A stretch of DNA of 64,000 bases from Aureimonas ureilytica (GCF_001475935.1 NZ_LDQA01000016.1:21698-85697); one strand, 5' to 3'; positions 26,990-36,663 are shown, counted from the first letter of the stretch. Numbers and translations: made by a program. The notes: generated by a model not told the origin, from the sequence alone.

Positions 26990-27168
26990 TTAGCTGCGAT
27001 GGTGTCTGAAAGCCACGAGACCAATCAGCCGACAGGCTTTTCGCGCGTAAACTTTGATTGACAGTTGAACAGGGCTTCGACAGTCTGTGAGAAGCCCCGA
27101 ACGAGCATGACTGGGACTGAGACGCGAACATGTTCCAGGAGTGCGCGGGGGGCCGAGAGGGAGATGAC

Positions 27169-28155
27169 ATGACGATTCGCACGGCGCGGGGTCTCGCCCC
27201 CGAAGCCCTCGGGCCGACGGTGACGATCGGGGAAATCCTGGTGGAGATCATGGCGGAAACGCCCGGCGTCGGCTTTCTGGAGCCGCAGCCTTTGACGGGC
27301 CCTTACCCCAGCGGCGCGCCGGCCATCTTTATCGATCAGGTGGCGCGCCTCGGCGGTGCGGCCGGCATTGTCGGCTGCGTGGGTCATGACGATTTCGGAC
27401 GGTTGAACATTGAGCGCTTGCAGCGCGACGGTGCGGATGTTTCCGCCATCTCGATTCACCCCGAGCTTCCCACGGGCAGCGCCTTCGTGCGCTATCGCCC
27501 GGACGGTGCGCGCGATTTCGTCTTCAATCTGACGCGCTCGGCTGCGGGACAGATCAGTTTGGACGATGCCGCGAAGGCGCTTCTGGATCGGGCAGGGCAT
27601 CTTCACGTCATGGGCTCGGCCCTGTCGATTCCCGGCGCCTGGGACTTGATCCGCTACGGACTGGATCGGATCGCGGAGTGCGGCGGCTCGGTGTCGCTCG
27701 ATCCCAATGCCCGCAAGGAGTTGCTTTCCAGCCATGAGGCGGCTGGGCAATTCGCAGCAATCGTGGCCGAAGCCGATCTCCTGCTCCCCTCCGGGGACGA
27801 ACTCTTTGCGGCGGCTGGCTGCGAGGGCGAGGAGGCGGCTCTCGCAGCTCTCTTTGATCAAGGCGTGTCGGAGATCGCGCTGAAGAGAGGGGACAAGGGT
27901 GCGACGGTTTTCCGGCATTCGGGCGAGCGTACGGATGGCGCGGCTTTCCAAGTCGAAGAGATCGACCCGACGGGTGCGGGGGATTGTTTCGGCGCGGCCT
28001 ATCTCACATGCCGGCGCATGGGCTTTCCGCCGGACCGCGCTCTCCTCTACGCCAATGCCGCTGGCGCGCGGAACGTAACCCGAAAAGGCCCGATGGAAGG
28101 CGCGGGCAGCTTCGATGAACTCGACGCCTTCATCGCCAACACATCGAGGGCCTGA
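27169..28155 (+). CDS. PfkB-family sugar kinase, probable tagatose (ketohexose) kinase
   Basis: A 328-residue ribokinase-like kinase that phosphorylates a sugar at the expense of ATP. Seen: the N-terminal glycine motif ([16 protein letters not shown]), and the C-terminal signature [13 protein letters not shown] with the catalytic aspartate. ATG 27169 follows GAGAGGGAG and was preferred over ATG 27130. It is separated from the KbaZ-like gene by 1 bp, so the two form an operon. In Agrobacterium a PfkB tagatose kinase precedes a KbaZ-like tagatose 6-phosphate 4-epimerase (from memory of the altritol/galactitol pathway work), which is why tagatose is favoured over fructose. Confidence 0.8.
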   Translation: MTIRTARGLAPEALGPTVTIGEILVEIMAETPGVGFLEPQPLTGPYPSGAPAIFIDQVARLGGAAGIVGCVGHDDFGRLNIERLQRDGADVSAISIHPELPTGSAFVRYRPDGARDFVFNLTRSAAGQISLDDAAKALLDRAGHLHVMGSALSIPGAWDLIRYGLDRIAECGGSVSLDPNARKELLSSHEAAGQFAAIVAEADLLLPSGDELFAAAGCEGEEAALAALFDQGVSEIALKRGDKGATVFRHSGERTDGAAFQVEEIDPTGAGDCFGAAYLTCRRMGFPPDRALLYANAAGARNVTRKGPMEGAGSFDELDAFIANTSRA

Positions 28156-28156
28156 C

Positions 28157-29425
28157 ATGTCGTCTTTTCTCACTGGTCTCGCGGGCGACCTGCGCGCCGG
28201 CCATCCGCGCGGCGTCACGTCCGTTTGCTCGTCGCATCCGATCGTCATCCGCGCCGCCTTGCGCCGCGCGGTGCTGGATGAGAGCGATGTGCTGATCGAG
28301 GCGACCTGCAATCAGGTAAACCAGTTTGGCGGCTATACCGGGATGCAACCGGCCGACTTCGTGCGCTTCGTTCTGCAGATCGCTGACGAGGAAGGGTTGG
28401 CGCCGGCGCGGATCGTGTTTGGCGGCGATCATCTCGGACCCAATCCCTGGAAGGGTGATGCGCCAGAGGCCGCGATGGAAAAGGCGGAGGCGATGGTCGA
28501 AGCCTATGTCGCCGCCGGCTTCCGAAAAATTCATCTGGACGCGTCCATGGGGTGCCTCGGCGAGCCGGTGGCGTTGGACGACGAGACGACGGCGGGCCGC
28601 GCTGCGCGTCTGGCCAGCCGGGCGGACGCCGTGGCCCGAGAAAAGGGCCTGCCGCTTCCGCTCTATATCATCGGGACAGAAGTGCCGGTGCCCGGCGGAG
28701 CCGACCACGCTCTCAGCGATCTTCAGCCCACCGCGCCAGAAGCGGCGCGGCATACGATCGAGGTTCATCGGCGAATTTTTGCAGAGCGCGGGTTGGACGG
28801 CGTTTTCGAGCGAGTCCTGGGCGTCGTGGTTCAGCCGGGTGTGGAGTTCGGCAGCGAGAACGTCATTCCCTATCACCCCGAAAATGCCTCCTTGTTGAAT
28901 GCTGTCCTGGAAGAGGAGCCCAAGCTCGTCTTCGAAGCGCACTCCACCGACTATCAGTCGCAGGCCGCACTGACGGCTCTGGTGCGGGACGGCTATGCGA
29001 TCTTGAAGGTCGGGCCGGGTCTCACCTTCGCTCTGCGCGAGGCCTTGTACGGGCTGGATCTCGTGGCGAGCGAGTTGGAGCCGACCTACGGCGACCGGCC
29101 GCTGCGCGCCGCCATGGAGCATCTCATGCTGCGCGAGCCCAAGGATTGGAAGGGGCACTATCACGGCACGGATGCCGAGCAGGCGCTGCAGCGCCATTAC
29201 AGCTATAGCGACCGCATTCGCTATTACTGGAATCGCCCGGAGGCGGAAGCTGCCGTCGCTCGCTTGCGTGATGCGCTGGACGGGCGCGTGATCCCCGAAA
29301 CTCTGATGCGCCAGTTCCTGCCTTTCTTGGATGTTGGGCTCGGGCAGACCGGAAGCGTGGACGACATCCTCATTGCGTCCGTCGATCGCGAGCTCGCCAC
29401 ATACGCCGCAGCCTGCCGGGCGTAA
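28157..29425 (+). CDS. KbaZ/GatZ-like protein, probable D-tagatose 6-phosphate 4-epimerase
   Basis: A 422-residue member of the family annotated as the non-catalytic subunit of tagatose-1,6-bisphosphate aldolase. Conserved stretches: EATCNQVNQFGGYTGMQPAD, FGGDHLGPNPWK, HLDASMG, FEAHSTDYQ and HYSYSDRIRYYW. No GatY/KbaY catalytic aldolase subunit is encoded in the window. That absence, plus the overlapping kinase gene, fits the Agrobacterium enzyme that epimerises tagatose 6-phosphate to fructose 6-phosphate and so needs no aldolase. The alternative, a true GatZ partnering a distant GatY, remains possible. Confidence 0.8.
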   Translation: MSSFLTGLAGDLRAGHPRGVTSVCSSHPIVIRAALRRAVLDESDVLIEATCNQVNQFGGYTGMQPADFVRFVLQIADEEGLAPARIVFGGDHLGPNPWKGDAPEAAMEKAEAMVEAYVAAGFRKIHLDASMGCLGEPVALDDETTAGRAARLASRADAVAREKGLPLPLYIIGTEVPVPGGADHALSDLQPTAPEAARHTIEVHRRIFAERGLDGVFERVLGVVVQPGVEFGSENVIPYHPENASLLNAVLEEEPKLVFEAHSTDYQSQAALTALVRDGYAILKVGPGLTFALREALYGLDLVASELEPTYGDRPLRAAMEHLMLREPKDWKGHYHGTDAEQALQRHYSYSDRIRYYWNRPEAEAAVARLRDALDGRVIPETLMRQFLPFLDVGLGQTGSVDDILIASVDRELATYAAACRA

Positions 29426-29674
29426 GCGCCGAAAAGGCTCGGAAACGAGGGGCGACACGGTTTGCCCTTCGCTTTCGACACTCGCGGCGAGTCATAGTCC
29501 GATAAACGACTTCCCTTATGGAGCCGCTTGCTACCGATGGCGGGCGTCAGTTCATAATCGGAGGGAGGATCGCCGCCGCAATCAAACGCATCGCCTGCGG
29601 GATCATCGTGTCGCCGTAGGGCTCGGTGAAGCCTGTCAGCAATTCTTACAGCTTAGCTTATACGGTGATTTGAA
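29426..29674. other. Intergenic region before tRNA-Val
   Basis: 249 bp without a supported gene. On the minus strand, directly after the tRNA, a short open frame (about 29563-29657) ends in MRLIAAAILPPIMN, slightly reminiscent of the N-terminus of YqaE/Pmp3 membrane peptides; it has no plausible continuation and is at most a remnant. Confidence 0.3.
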
Positions 29675-29749
29675 TGGTGGGCGCGACAGGGATCGAACCT
29701 GTGACCCCCTCGGTGTGAACGAGGTGCTCTCCCGCTGAGCTACGCGCCC
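29675..29749 (-). tRNA. tRNA-Val (anticodon CAC)
   Basis: A 75-nt cloverleaf on the minus strand: acceptor stem GGGCGCG/CGCGCCC, D arm GCTC...GAGC, anticodon stem CCTCG/CGAGG enclosing the loop TTCACAC, variable region GGGTC, T arm ACAGG-TTCGATC-CCTGT, discriminator A, and an encoded CCA (29675-29677). The anticodon CAC reads GUG, a frequent valine codon in this GC-rich DNA. All stems pair perfectly. Confidence 0.97.
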
Positions 29750-29859
29750 GCTCTTGCCGTTTATTGTCGGCCAGCGGTGAGTGGTCGTATAGAAGCGAAC
29801 GGCGCGGGCGTCAATCGGATCAATGCGTTTTTCAGCCTGCGTGCGCCAAGTCTCTGTTT

Positions 29860-30630
29860 TTACACCGCTTGAACGCGCAAGGCGCGAGGTTCGAAAAGCG
29901 AATCGATCAAATGCGGGGTCAGATCGGAGAAGCGCTCGATGGAGCAGGTCGCGCCCGAACGGGCCTCCGAGCCCGGATCGTAACCGAACAGCACGAGTAT
30001 GGATGGCACGCCCGCCGCCCGCGCAGCGAGAATGTCCGTGTTGGTATCGCCAACCATGAGAGCGTTTGACGCCGAGCCACCCGCTTGTTCGATCGTGCCG
30101 AACAGATGAATCGGATCGGGCTTGCGCGCCGAGAACGTGTCGGCCCCACAGATCGCCGGGAAGCGCGACGCGAGTTCCATTTCTTCCAATAACCGCCGCG
30201 CCAGACGCTCGGTCTTGTTGGTGCAGATCGCAAGCGTCAGCCCGGCTTCGCTCAACCGATCCAGCGCGGCGATGCCACCGGGAAACAGCGCGGATTCCAC
30301 TGCGATATGGGCTTCGTAATGTTGCAGAAAGCACGCTGTCTGCTCGGCAAGTTCCTCCGCCCCAAGCGGGCGCTCCGCCAGCCGGTAGGCCTCACGCAGC
30401 ATGGCCTGCGCACCGTGACCGGCATGGGGACGCACGATCTCCAAAGGAAGCGGGGGGAGGCCGATACGGGACAGGCAATGATTGAGACTGCCCGCGAGGT
30501 CGGGCGCGGTGTCCACCAACGTTCCGTCGAGATCGAAGACGATGGTCCGCTGCGATGGTCCTCCGGTTGCCGCTTCGAAAAAGTGGGCTTCGTGGACCGA
30601 GGAACGATGGATCGGGAGGGCTGCGCTCAT
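29860..30630 (-). CDS. gph: Phosphoglycolate phosphatase-like HAD hydrolase
   Basis: A 256-residue HAD-superfamily phosphatase; removal of phosphate from 2-phosphoglycolate, formed during DNA repair or photorespiration-like metabolism, is the family role. Motif I is D33-x-D35 in FDLDGTLVDTAPDL, motif II is ICTNKT near 156, motif III/IV are RKPDP (K189 region) and MVGDTNTDILAAR. The cap domain lies between residues 45 and 125. It carries a 27-residue N-terminal extension over the usual start, and no internal methionine precedes motif I, so ATG 30630 stands. Divergent from rpiA. Confidence 0.85.
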   Translation of the reverse strand: MSAALPIHRSSVHEAHFFEAATGGPSQRTIVFDLDGTLVDTAPDLAGSLNHCLSRIGLPPLPLEIVRPHAGHGAQAMLREAYRLAERPLGAEELAEQTACFLQHYEAHIAVESALFPGGIAALDRLSEAGLTLAICTNKTERLARRLLEEMELASRFPAICGADTFSARKPDPIHLFGTIEQAGGSASNALMVGDTNTDILAARAAGVPSILVLFGYDPGSEARSGATCSIERFSDLTPHLIDSLFEPRALRVQAV

Positions 30631-30879
30631 GATCGGACTTTGGCCTCAAAGCAGGGAGGGTCAAGCGGACAAGGCCCGCACGGGGCTCAATGAAGGATCG
30701 GGACGCCGTTCGGGCCTTCGCTTGACGCAGGCGAGCCACAGTCTGGCGGTCAGGCCATCAACAAACCGTTAGGGCTGATCGGCGGTGAGCGGATGAAGGA
30801 TTCGTCCTGAGCGTTTGGCGGCAGCGGCTCGATGGCGTAAAGCCACTTCCGAGAACGTGCGTCATGGAGGGATCGAGCA

Positions 30880-31575
30880 ATGGATGCGGCAGCGATGAAA
30901 GACGAGGTCGCGCGCGCGGCGCTCGCTCATGTCGAGTCCGGAATGCGGCTTGGCATCGGCACCGGATCGACCGCCGAGGCCTTTATCCGCGCTCTGGCCG
31001 GCCGCGTGTCCGAAGGATTGCGGATCGTCGGTGTGCCGACCTCTGAGCGCAGCGCCAAACTGTGCGGCGAACTCGGCATTCCCTTGGCGACGCTGGAAGA
31101 CCTGCCGGAACTCGACCTGACGATCGACGGGGCCGACGAGGTGGACGCGAGGCTTCGTCTGATCAAGGGCGGCGGCGGCGCGCTTCTGCGCGAGAAGATC
31201 GTGGCGGCCGCCTCGGCGCGGATGCTGGTGATCGCCGATGCGTCCAAGAAGGTCGAGCATCTCGGCGCCTTCCCGCTGCCGATCGAGGTGAACGGCTTCG
31301 GCGTCTTGGCCACGACGCTGGCGATCGAGAAGGCCAGCGCGATGCTCGGGCTTTCGGGCTCCATCCGGCTTCGCATGGTAGGCGACAAGCCCTTCATCAC
31401 CGATGGCGGACATCTCATCATCGACGCATCATTTGGCCTCATTCCCGATCCAGAAGCCCTGTCTGCTGCTTTGCACGCCATTCCGGGCGTGGTCGAGCAT
31501 GGTCTCTTTCTCGGATTGGCGTCCTCCGTGCTCCTCGCCGGGCCGGAAGGGGTCGAGCGGCTCGGCGCCGCGTGA
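30880..31575 (+). CDS. rpiA: Ribose-5-phosphate isomerase A
   Basis: A 231-residue cytosolic enzyme interconverting ribose 5-phosphate and ribulose 5-phosphate in the pentose phosphate pathway. All signature blocks are present: GIGTGSTAE (phosphate loop), DGADEVD with the catalytic aspartates near residue 85, [11 protein letters not shown] with the catalytic lysine, and [11 protein letters not shown] near the C-terminus. GGAGGG lies upstream at 30868-30873. Gene order gph / rpiA / DUF2059 protein / gor is common in Rhizobiales. Confidence 0.95.
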   Translation: MDAAAMKDEVARAALAHVESGMRLGIGTGSTAEAFIRALAGRVSEGLRIVGVPTSERSAKLCGELGIPLATLEDLPELDLTIDGADEVDARLRLIKGGGGALLREKIVAAASARMLVIADASKKVEHLGAFPLPIEVNGFGVLATTLAIEKASAMLGLSGSIRLRMVGDKPFITDGGHLIIDASFGLIPDPEALSAALHAIPGVVEHGLFLGLASSVLLAGPEGVERLGAA

Positions 31576-31669
31576 GGCGCGCCGGTCGCATCGGGATTTC
31601 GGGGCTTGCGGCTCGAACCGGAGTTTGGCACGGGTGCGCCGATCAGGAATTGATGGAGTAGGAAGTCCG

Positions 31670-32200
31670 ATGGTTTTCAGCCAAACGCTGCGTGGCGGTC
31701 TCTTCGCTGCAGTGACCCTCGTGGGTCTCGCGGTCTCGCCCGCTCTGGCGCAGGAGATTAGCCCGTCGCATCTCGCCGCCGCGCGTGAGGCTGTGGACGC
31801 GATCGACACGAGCGAACAGTTCGATCAGATCCTTCTCAACGCCGCGACGCAGATCAAGGCGGAGCTGATCGTCAACAACCCGGATCTTCAGTCGAAGATT
31901 TCCGAGATGGTCGATGACAGCGCGATCGCCCTTGCGCCGCGCCGCGCCGATCTGGAAAACGAGATCGCCCGCGTTTACGCCAAGATGTTCACCGAACAGG
32001 AGCTGCGCGAGATCTCGCAGTTCTACAATTCGGAAGCCGGCCGCAAGTTGATCAAGCAGGGTCCGCAGGCGACGCGCGAGATGATGGCGGCCGCCGATGT
32101 CTGGACCAACGGTATTGTTCGCGACCTGCGCGACAGTGCCATGAAGGGGATGCAGAAGCTCGCGCCCGCGACGGCGGCGGCTCCCGCAAAGTCGAAGTGA
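31670..32200 (+). CDS. Exported DUF2059 protein
   Basis: A 176-residue protein with a signal peptide (hydrophobic residues 10-24, cleavage near ALAQE). The mature part is helical and contains the DUF2059 core ARVYAKMFTEQELREISQFY followed by NSEAGRKL. It should be periplasmic; the family has no established biochemical role. ATG 31670 is preceded by GGAGTAGGAAG. It follows rpiA by 94 bp and ends before a terminator, so it may be the last gene of an rpiA transcript. Confidence 0.85.
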   Translation: MVFSQTLRGGLFAAVTLVGLAVSPALAQEISPSHLAAAREAVDAIDTSEQFDQILLNAATQIKAELIVNNPDLQSKISEMVDDSAIALAPRRADLENEIARVYAKMFTEQELREISQFYNSEAGRKLIKQGPQATREMMAAADVWTNGIVRDLRDSAMKGMQKLAPATAAAPAKSK

Positions 32201-32231
32201 CGATCGCGAATCGTCCGCTATAAGGATTCAT

Positions 32232-32258
32232 AAGGGCGGCCACTCGGTCGCCCTTTTT
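32232..32258 (+). terminator. Intrinsic terminator after the DUF2059 gene
   Basis: AAGGGCGGCC (32232-32241) pairs, with one G-T, to GGTCGCCCTT (32246-32255) around an ACTC loop, and runs into TTTTT (32254-32258). It separates rpiA-DUF2059 from gor, which starts 23 bp later. Confidence 0.85.
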
Positions 32259-32281
32259 CGTGACGGAAGAGGCGTCTTGGC

Positions 32282-33676
32282 ATGTCGGCATTCGACTACG
32301 ACCTGTTTGTGATCGGCGGCGGTTCAGGTGGCGTGCGCGCGGCGCGGCGAACGGCGGCCCTGGGGCATAAGGTTGGCATCGCCGAGGAATATCGCTACGG
32401 CGGAACCTGCGTCATCCGCGGCTGCGTTCCCAAGAAGCTGCTCGTCTACGCCTCGCAATATTCCGAAGCCTTCGAGGACGCGGCTGGCTATGGCTGGTCC
32501 GTCGGGGAAACGGAGTTCGACTGGCCGAGCCTGATCGCCGCCAAGGATCGCGAAATCGATCGGCTGGAGCAGATCTATCGCCGCAATCTCGAGAAGGCCG
32601 GCGCCGAGATTCTCAAGAGCCGCGCCGTGCTGGAGGGACCGAACCAGATTCGCCTCCTTGCGACCGACAAGATCGTCACTGCCGAGCGCATCCTGATCGC
32701 GGCCGGCGGACGCGCCAATCCGTTCGCCGACATGCCGGGCGCGGAGCACTGCATCACCTCGAACGAGGCTTTCCACCTCCAGCGCCTGCCGGAGTCGATC
32801 GTGATCCTCGGCGGTGGTTATATCGCGGTCGAGTTCGCCAATATCTTTCTCGGGCTCGGCACCGCGGTAACGCTGGTCTATCGAGGCAAGGAGATCCTTC
32901 AGGGCTTCGATGACGATCTGCGCCATGAACTGCATCAGGCCATGCTGCGCAAGGGCTGCCGGATCGTCTGCGAGGACACGCTCGTTCGGGTCGATCAGAA
33001 GGCGGACGGCCGTTTTCAGGCGCACCTGAGGGGCGGAGAATGCCTCGACGCGGACGAGGTGATGCTCGCTGTCGGACGCCAGCCCAACACGATCGACCTC
33101 GGCTGCGAGAAGGCCGGCGTCGAGCTGGATTCCAAGGGCGCGATCAAGGTCGACGACTATTCCCGCACCAGCGCCGAGAATATCTGGTCGATCGGCGACA
33201 TCACGGGCCGCATCCAGTTGACGCCGGTCGCCATCCATGAGGCCATGTGCTTCGTCGATACCGTGTTCCTGAACAAGCCGACCAAGCCGGATTTCGACCT
33301 GATCCCGACCGCGGTGTTCTCGCAGCCCGAGCTGGGAACGGTCGGCCTGACGGAAGCCCAGGCGGCGAAGGATCTCGGCGATCTCGACATTTTCCGCGCC
33401 CGCTTCAAGCCGATGCGCCACACGCTGACGGGCCGCGAGGAGTTCATGTTGATGAAGCTCGTCGTGGACGCCAAGACGAATGTCGTGGTTGGCGCCCATA
33501 TTCTGGGACCCGATGCCGGCGAGATGGGGCAGCTTCTTGGCATCTGCGTGAAGGCGAAGTTGCGCAAAGAAGATTTCGATCGCACCATGGCGCTTCACCC
33601 TTCGGCGGCAGAGGAGCTGGTCACCATGTACGAGCCGACCTATCGCATTCGCGGCGGAGCGCGCGTGGATGGCTGA
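32282..33676 (+). CDS. gor: Glutathione-disulfide reductase
   Basis: A 464-residue FAD-dependent homodimeric oxidoreductase that reduces GSSG with NADPH. Seen: the FAD dinucleotide motif GGGSGGVRAARR near residue 12, the redox-active CxxxxC in GGTCVIRGCVPKK near 43-48, the NAD(P)H motif GGGYIAVEFANI near 178, the FAD-binding IGDITG near 303, and the catalytic HPSAAEE near the C-terminus. Length is standard. It overlaps the downstream gamma-glutamylcyclotransferase gene by 8 bp, giving a glutathione operon. Confidence 0.95.
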   Translation: MSAFDYDLFVIGGGSGGVRAARRTAALGHKVGIAEEYRYGGTCVIRGCVPKKLLVYASQYSEAFEDAAGYGWSVGETEFDWPSLIAAKDREIDRLEQIYRRNLEKAGAEILKSRAVLEGPNQIRLLATDKIVTAERILIAAGGRANPFADMPGAEHCITSNEAFHLQRLPESIVILGGGYIAVEFANIFLGLGTAVTLVYRGKEILQGFDDDLRHELHQAMLRKGCRIVCEDTLVRVDQKADGRFQAHLRGGECLDADEVMLAVGRQPNTIDLGCEKAGVELDSKGAIKVDDYSRTSAENIWSIGDITGRIQLTPVAIHEAMCFVDTVFLNKPTKPDFDLIPTAVFSQPELGTVGLTEAQAAKDLGDLDIFRARFKPMRHTLTGREEFMLMKLVVDAKTNVVVGAHILGPDAGEMGQLLGICVKAKLRKEDFDRTMALHPSAAEELVTMYEPTYRIRGGARVDG

Positions 33677-34316
33677 TGTCGAGCCGCCTATTCATCAGGA
33701 CGATCCGCAGCTGGAGCGGCTCGCCCGTGAGGGGCGGGTCATCGCCTATTTCGGCTATGGCTCGCTCGTGAACAAGCGGACGCTGCGCACCAAGTTCTTG
33801 GGCATTCGCCGTGCCGAGGTCCTGGGATGGCGGCGGGCCTGGCTGCCGCGCAAGGGGCAGTCCATGGCGCTTCTGTCGGTGCGGCCGGACGAAGCGGCGC
33901 TGACGCAAGGCGTCGTCGTCTACGATCTGGCCGACCATCTGCCATCGGTGGACGAGCGCGAGGCGGCCTATCACCGCCGCGTCGTCATGCCAGGCCATAT
34001 CACCATTCGAGGCCACGCCCTCCCGGATGTGCCGCTCTTCATCTACGAGGGCAAGCCGGAGGAGCCGGATGCCTCGCAGACCGGGGCGGCGATCCTGCAA
34101 TCCTATCTCGACGCGGTGATGCAGGGCTTCTACTCGCTTTACGAAGAGGCCGGGCTGCGGCGTTTCATGGCGGAAACCGAGGGGTTCGAGACCTCCATCC
34201 TGAAGGATCGCGCCGCGCCGCTCTACCCCCGCCCGGTGACGCTGGCCGACGGCGAGGCGGAGCTGTTCGACCGCCTCGTCACCCAGCGCGGCGCGCGCTT
34301 CATCGAGTGCTCGTGA
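33669..34316 (+). CDS. Gamma-glutamylcyclotransferase-family protein
   Basis: A 215-residue protein with the hallmark [13 protein letters not shown] near residues 26-38, which forms the pyroglutamate-binding loop of the GGCT/ChaC fold. ChaC-type enzymes split glutathione into 5-oxoproline and Cys-Gly. Its overlap with gor argues for a role in glutathione turnover, but the sequence differs from classical ChaC beyond the N-terminal motif, so another gamma-glutamyl amine is possible. Cytosolic; no signal peptide. Confidence 0.75.
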   Translation: MADVEPPIHQDDPQLERLAREGRVIAYFGYGSLVNKRTLRTKFLGIRRAEVLGWRRAWLPRKGQSMALLSVRPDEAALTQGVVVYDLADHLPSVDEREAAYHRRVVMPGHITIRGHALPDVPLFIYEGKPEEPDASQTGAAILQSYLDAVMQGFYSLYEEAGLRRFMAETEGFETSILKDRAAPLYPRPVTLADGEAELFDRLVTQRGARFIECS

Positions 34317-34473
34317 GAAGCACGTAAAGCCATTCGTGACAAATGCTGCGGTTCGTGCCACTACGCCACGACCGAGCGTTGATGGCCTCTTGATTGGCCT
34401 GCCCGCGAAGCCGTCCCGAAAAGACAGAACCCGAAGGGAGACGGCCGGACAAGGCTCGGGAAAGGAGAGGTTC

Positions 34474-35856
34474 ATGGCCAAGGATTGGAACCCCGCGAGC
34501 TGGCGCAGCAAGGCGATCGAGCAGGTCCCGCTCTATCCCGACCCGAATGCCCTGGCGGAAACCGAGAAGCGCCTTGCCACCTTTCCCCCGCTTGTCTTTG
34601 CAGGCGAAGCGCGAAAGCTGAAGCGGGCCTTGGGCGAGGTGGCCGAAGGCCGCGCTTTCCTGCTTCAAGGCGGCGACTGCGCGGAAAGCTTCGCCGAGCA
34701 TGGCGCGGACAATATCCGCGATTTCTTCCGTGCCTTCCTCCAGATGGCGGTCGTCCTGACCTTCGCGGCCTCGTCGCCGGTGGTGAAGGTCGGCCGCATC
34801 GCCGGCCAGTTCGCCAAGCCGCGTTCGTCGGGTTCGGAAACCAAGAACGGCGTGACGCTGCCGTCCTACCGGGGTGACATCATCAATGGCATCGAGTTCG
34901 AGGAAGCCTCGCGCATTCCGAACCCGGAACGCCAGGAGATGGCCTACCGGCAGTCGGCGGCGACGCTGAACCTGCTGCGCGCCTTCGCGCAGGGCGGGTA
35001 CGCTAATCTCGACAATGTGCATCAGTGGATGCTCGGCTTCGTGTCCGGCTCGCCGCAGGCGGAGCGATACGGCGAGCTCGCGGATCGCATTTCCGAGACC
35101 ATGGCCTTCATGCGCGCCATCGGCATCGATTCCGAGACGCATCCCTCGCTGCGTGAGACCGACTTCTTCACCAGCCACGAGGCGCTGCTGCTGGGCTACG
35201 AGCAGGCGCTGACGCGCGTCGATTCGACCAGCGGCGAGTGGTACGCGACATCGGGCCACATGATCTGGATCGGCGACCGCACGCGCCAGATCGACAACGC
35301 GCATGTCGAATATTGCCGTGGTATCCGCAATCCGCTCGGCCTGAAGTGCGGCCCGTCGCTGGCGCCGGACGATCTCCTGCGCCTGATCGACATTCTGAAC
35401 CCGCAGAACGAGGCCGGCCGCCTCACGCTGATCGGGCGTTTCGGCCACGAGAAGGTCGGCGATCATCTGCCGGCGTTGATCCGCGCCGTGGAGCGGGAAG
35501 GGCGCAAGGTCGTTTGGTCCTGCGACCCGATGCACGGCAACACGATCACCGTGAACGACTACAAGACGCGCCCCTTCGACCGCATCCTGAAGGAGGTCGA
35601 GACCTTCTTCGAGGTTCATCGTGCGGAAGGCACCCATGCCGGCGGCATCCATGTCGAGATGACCGGCAAGGATGTCACGGAATGCACCGGCGGCGGCGCG
35701 CGTCCGGTTCTGGCCGAAGATCTGTCGGATCGCTACCACACGCATTGCGACCCGCGTCTCAACGCCGATCAGGCGCTCGAGCTGTCCTTCCTCGTGGCGG
35801 AGCGGATCAAGAAAGAGCACGAGACCCGCGCACCGAAGTCCGTCGTCAATTTCTGA
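34474..35856 (+). CDS. 3-deoxy-7-phosphoheptulonate (DAHP) synthase, class II
   Basis: A 460-residue enzyme joining phosphoenolpyruvate and erythrose 4-phosphate, the first step of the shikimate pathway. Class II (plant/mycobacterial type) is shown by QGGDCAESF near residue 69, [19 protein letters not shown], the metal-binding DPMHGNT and [18 protein letters not shown]. It is unrelated in sequence to E. coli AroFGH. ATG 34474 follows AAAGGAGAGG; the frame stays open 138 bp upstream but without a ribosome site. Monocistronic with its own terminator. Confidence 0.95.
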   Translation: MAKDWNPASWRSKAIEQVPLYPDPNALAETEKRLATFPPLVFAGEARKLKRALGEVAEGRAFLLQGGDCAESFAEHGADNIRDFFRAFLQMAVVLTFAASSPVVKVGRIAGQFAKPRSSGSETKNGVTLPSYRGDIINGIEFEEASRIPNPERQEMAYRQSAATLNLLRAFAQGGYANLDNVHQWMLGFVSGSPQAERYGELADRISETMAFMRAIGIDSETHPSLRETDFFTSHEALLLGYEQALTRVDSTSGEWYATSGHMIWIGDRTRQIDNAHVEYCRGIRNPLGLKCGPSLAPDDLLRLIDILNPQNEAGRLTLIGRFGHEKVGDHLPALIRAVEREGRKVVWSCDPMHGNTITVNDYKTRPFDRILKEVETFFEVHRAEGTHAGGIHVEMTGKDVTECTGGGARPVLAEDLSDRYHTHCDPRLNADQALELSFLVAERIKKEHETRAPKSVVNF

Positions 35857-35883
35857 CCGGCTCGTCTCTCGAGTGGTTGAACG

Positions 35884-35917
35884 AAAAGGCCGGGTCGATC
35901 GACCCGGCCTTTTTCAT
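35884..35917 (+). terminator. Intrinsic terminator of the DAHP synthase gene
   Basis: AAAAGGCCGGGTC (35884-35896) and GACCCGGCCTTTT (35901-35913) form a perfect 13-bp stem around GATC, followed by T. Because the stem is symmetric it can also end transcripts of the convergent DedA gene, which stops at 35944. Confidence 0.93.
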
Positions 35918-35943
35918 GTCGGCTACAAGGGAATTAAAGGCCG

Positions 35944-36663
35944 TCAGCGGCGTGGGGCATCGCGATCGGACGAAACGGGGCGGGAGCCGACCTGCGCTTC
36001 CACGGGCTCCGTTCCTGCAGTTTCGTCGCGGTCCTTGCGAAGGCGCGAGAAGAGGCGATCCCGGATCACCGAGCCGCCCTGCTGCCATGCGAAGAACAGC
36101 ATCAGCGCGAGGGCGAGGACGGCGAGGAAGATCATCATGCCGTGTTCCATCATTTCCAGATGCTGGAACACGGAGGTGATCGAATAGCCGAAGACATAGC
36201 CGATCGTCGTGAACAGGCCGGCCCAGATCGCCGCGCCGACGAAGTTCAGGATCATGAAGCGGGGAACGCTGATCGAGGATAGGCCGAGCGCGATCAGCCC
36301 CGGCATTCGCAGCCCGTAAATATAGCGGTTCACGATGACGAAATAGGCCTGATAGCGATCCACGAGGCGCAGCGCCTTGGTGAATTTCGGCTTGCGCTTC
36401 CAGCGCTTGACCCATTCGCTGTTGGAGAAATATCGCGAAAACAGGAACACCGCCAGATCGCCGCAGAAGGAGCCGATGAAGGCGAGGCTGCTCATGAGCC
36501 AGAGCGGATGCGTTCCGCGATAAGCGAGGAAGCCGCCGATAATGGCAAAGACTTCGCCTTCGAAGAACGTGCCGACGAACACGATGCCAAGACCGAAACG
36601 GTCGATCAGTGCAAGGATTTCGTACACGCGTGCTCCGGTGACTCGGCGACCCCGTGAGGTCAT
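35944..36663 (-). CDS. DedA-family inner-membrane protein
   Basis: A 239-residue polytopic membrane protein. DedA features: FVGTFFEGEVFAIIGGFLAY near residue 28 (re-entrant loop with the acidic FEGE), GDLAVFLFSRYF, and the arginine-containing RYIYGLRMPGLIALG helix. DedA/SNARE-associated proteins flip or recycle lipids (undecaprenyl phosphate or phosphatidylethanolamine) and affect envelope homeostasis. The 40 C-terminal residues are charged and cytosolic. The start could be several residues later. Confidence 0.85.
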   Translation of the reverse strand: MTSRGRRVTGARVYEILALIDRFGLGIVFVGTFFEGEVFAIIGGFLAYRGTHPLWLMSSLAFIGSFCGDLAVFLFSRYFSNSEWVKRWKRKPKFTKALRLVDRYQAYFVIVNRYIYGLRMPGLIALGLSSISVPRFMILNFVGAAIWAGLFTTIGYVFGYSITSVFQHLEMMEHGMMIFLAVLALALMLFFAWQQGGSVIRDRLFSRLRKDRDETAGTEPVEAQVGSRPVSSDRDAPRR

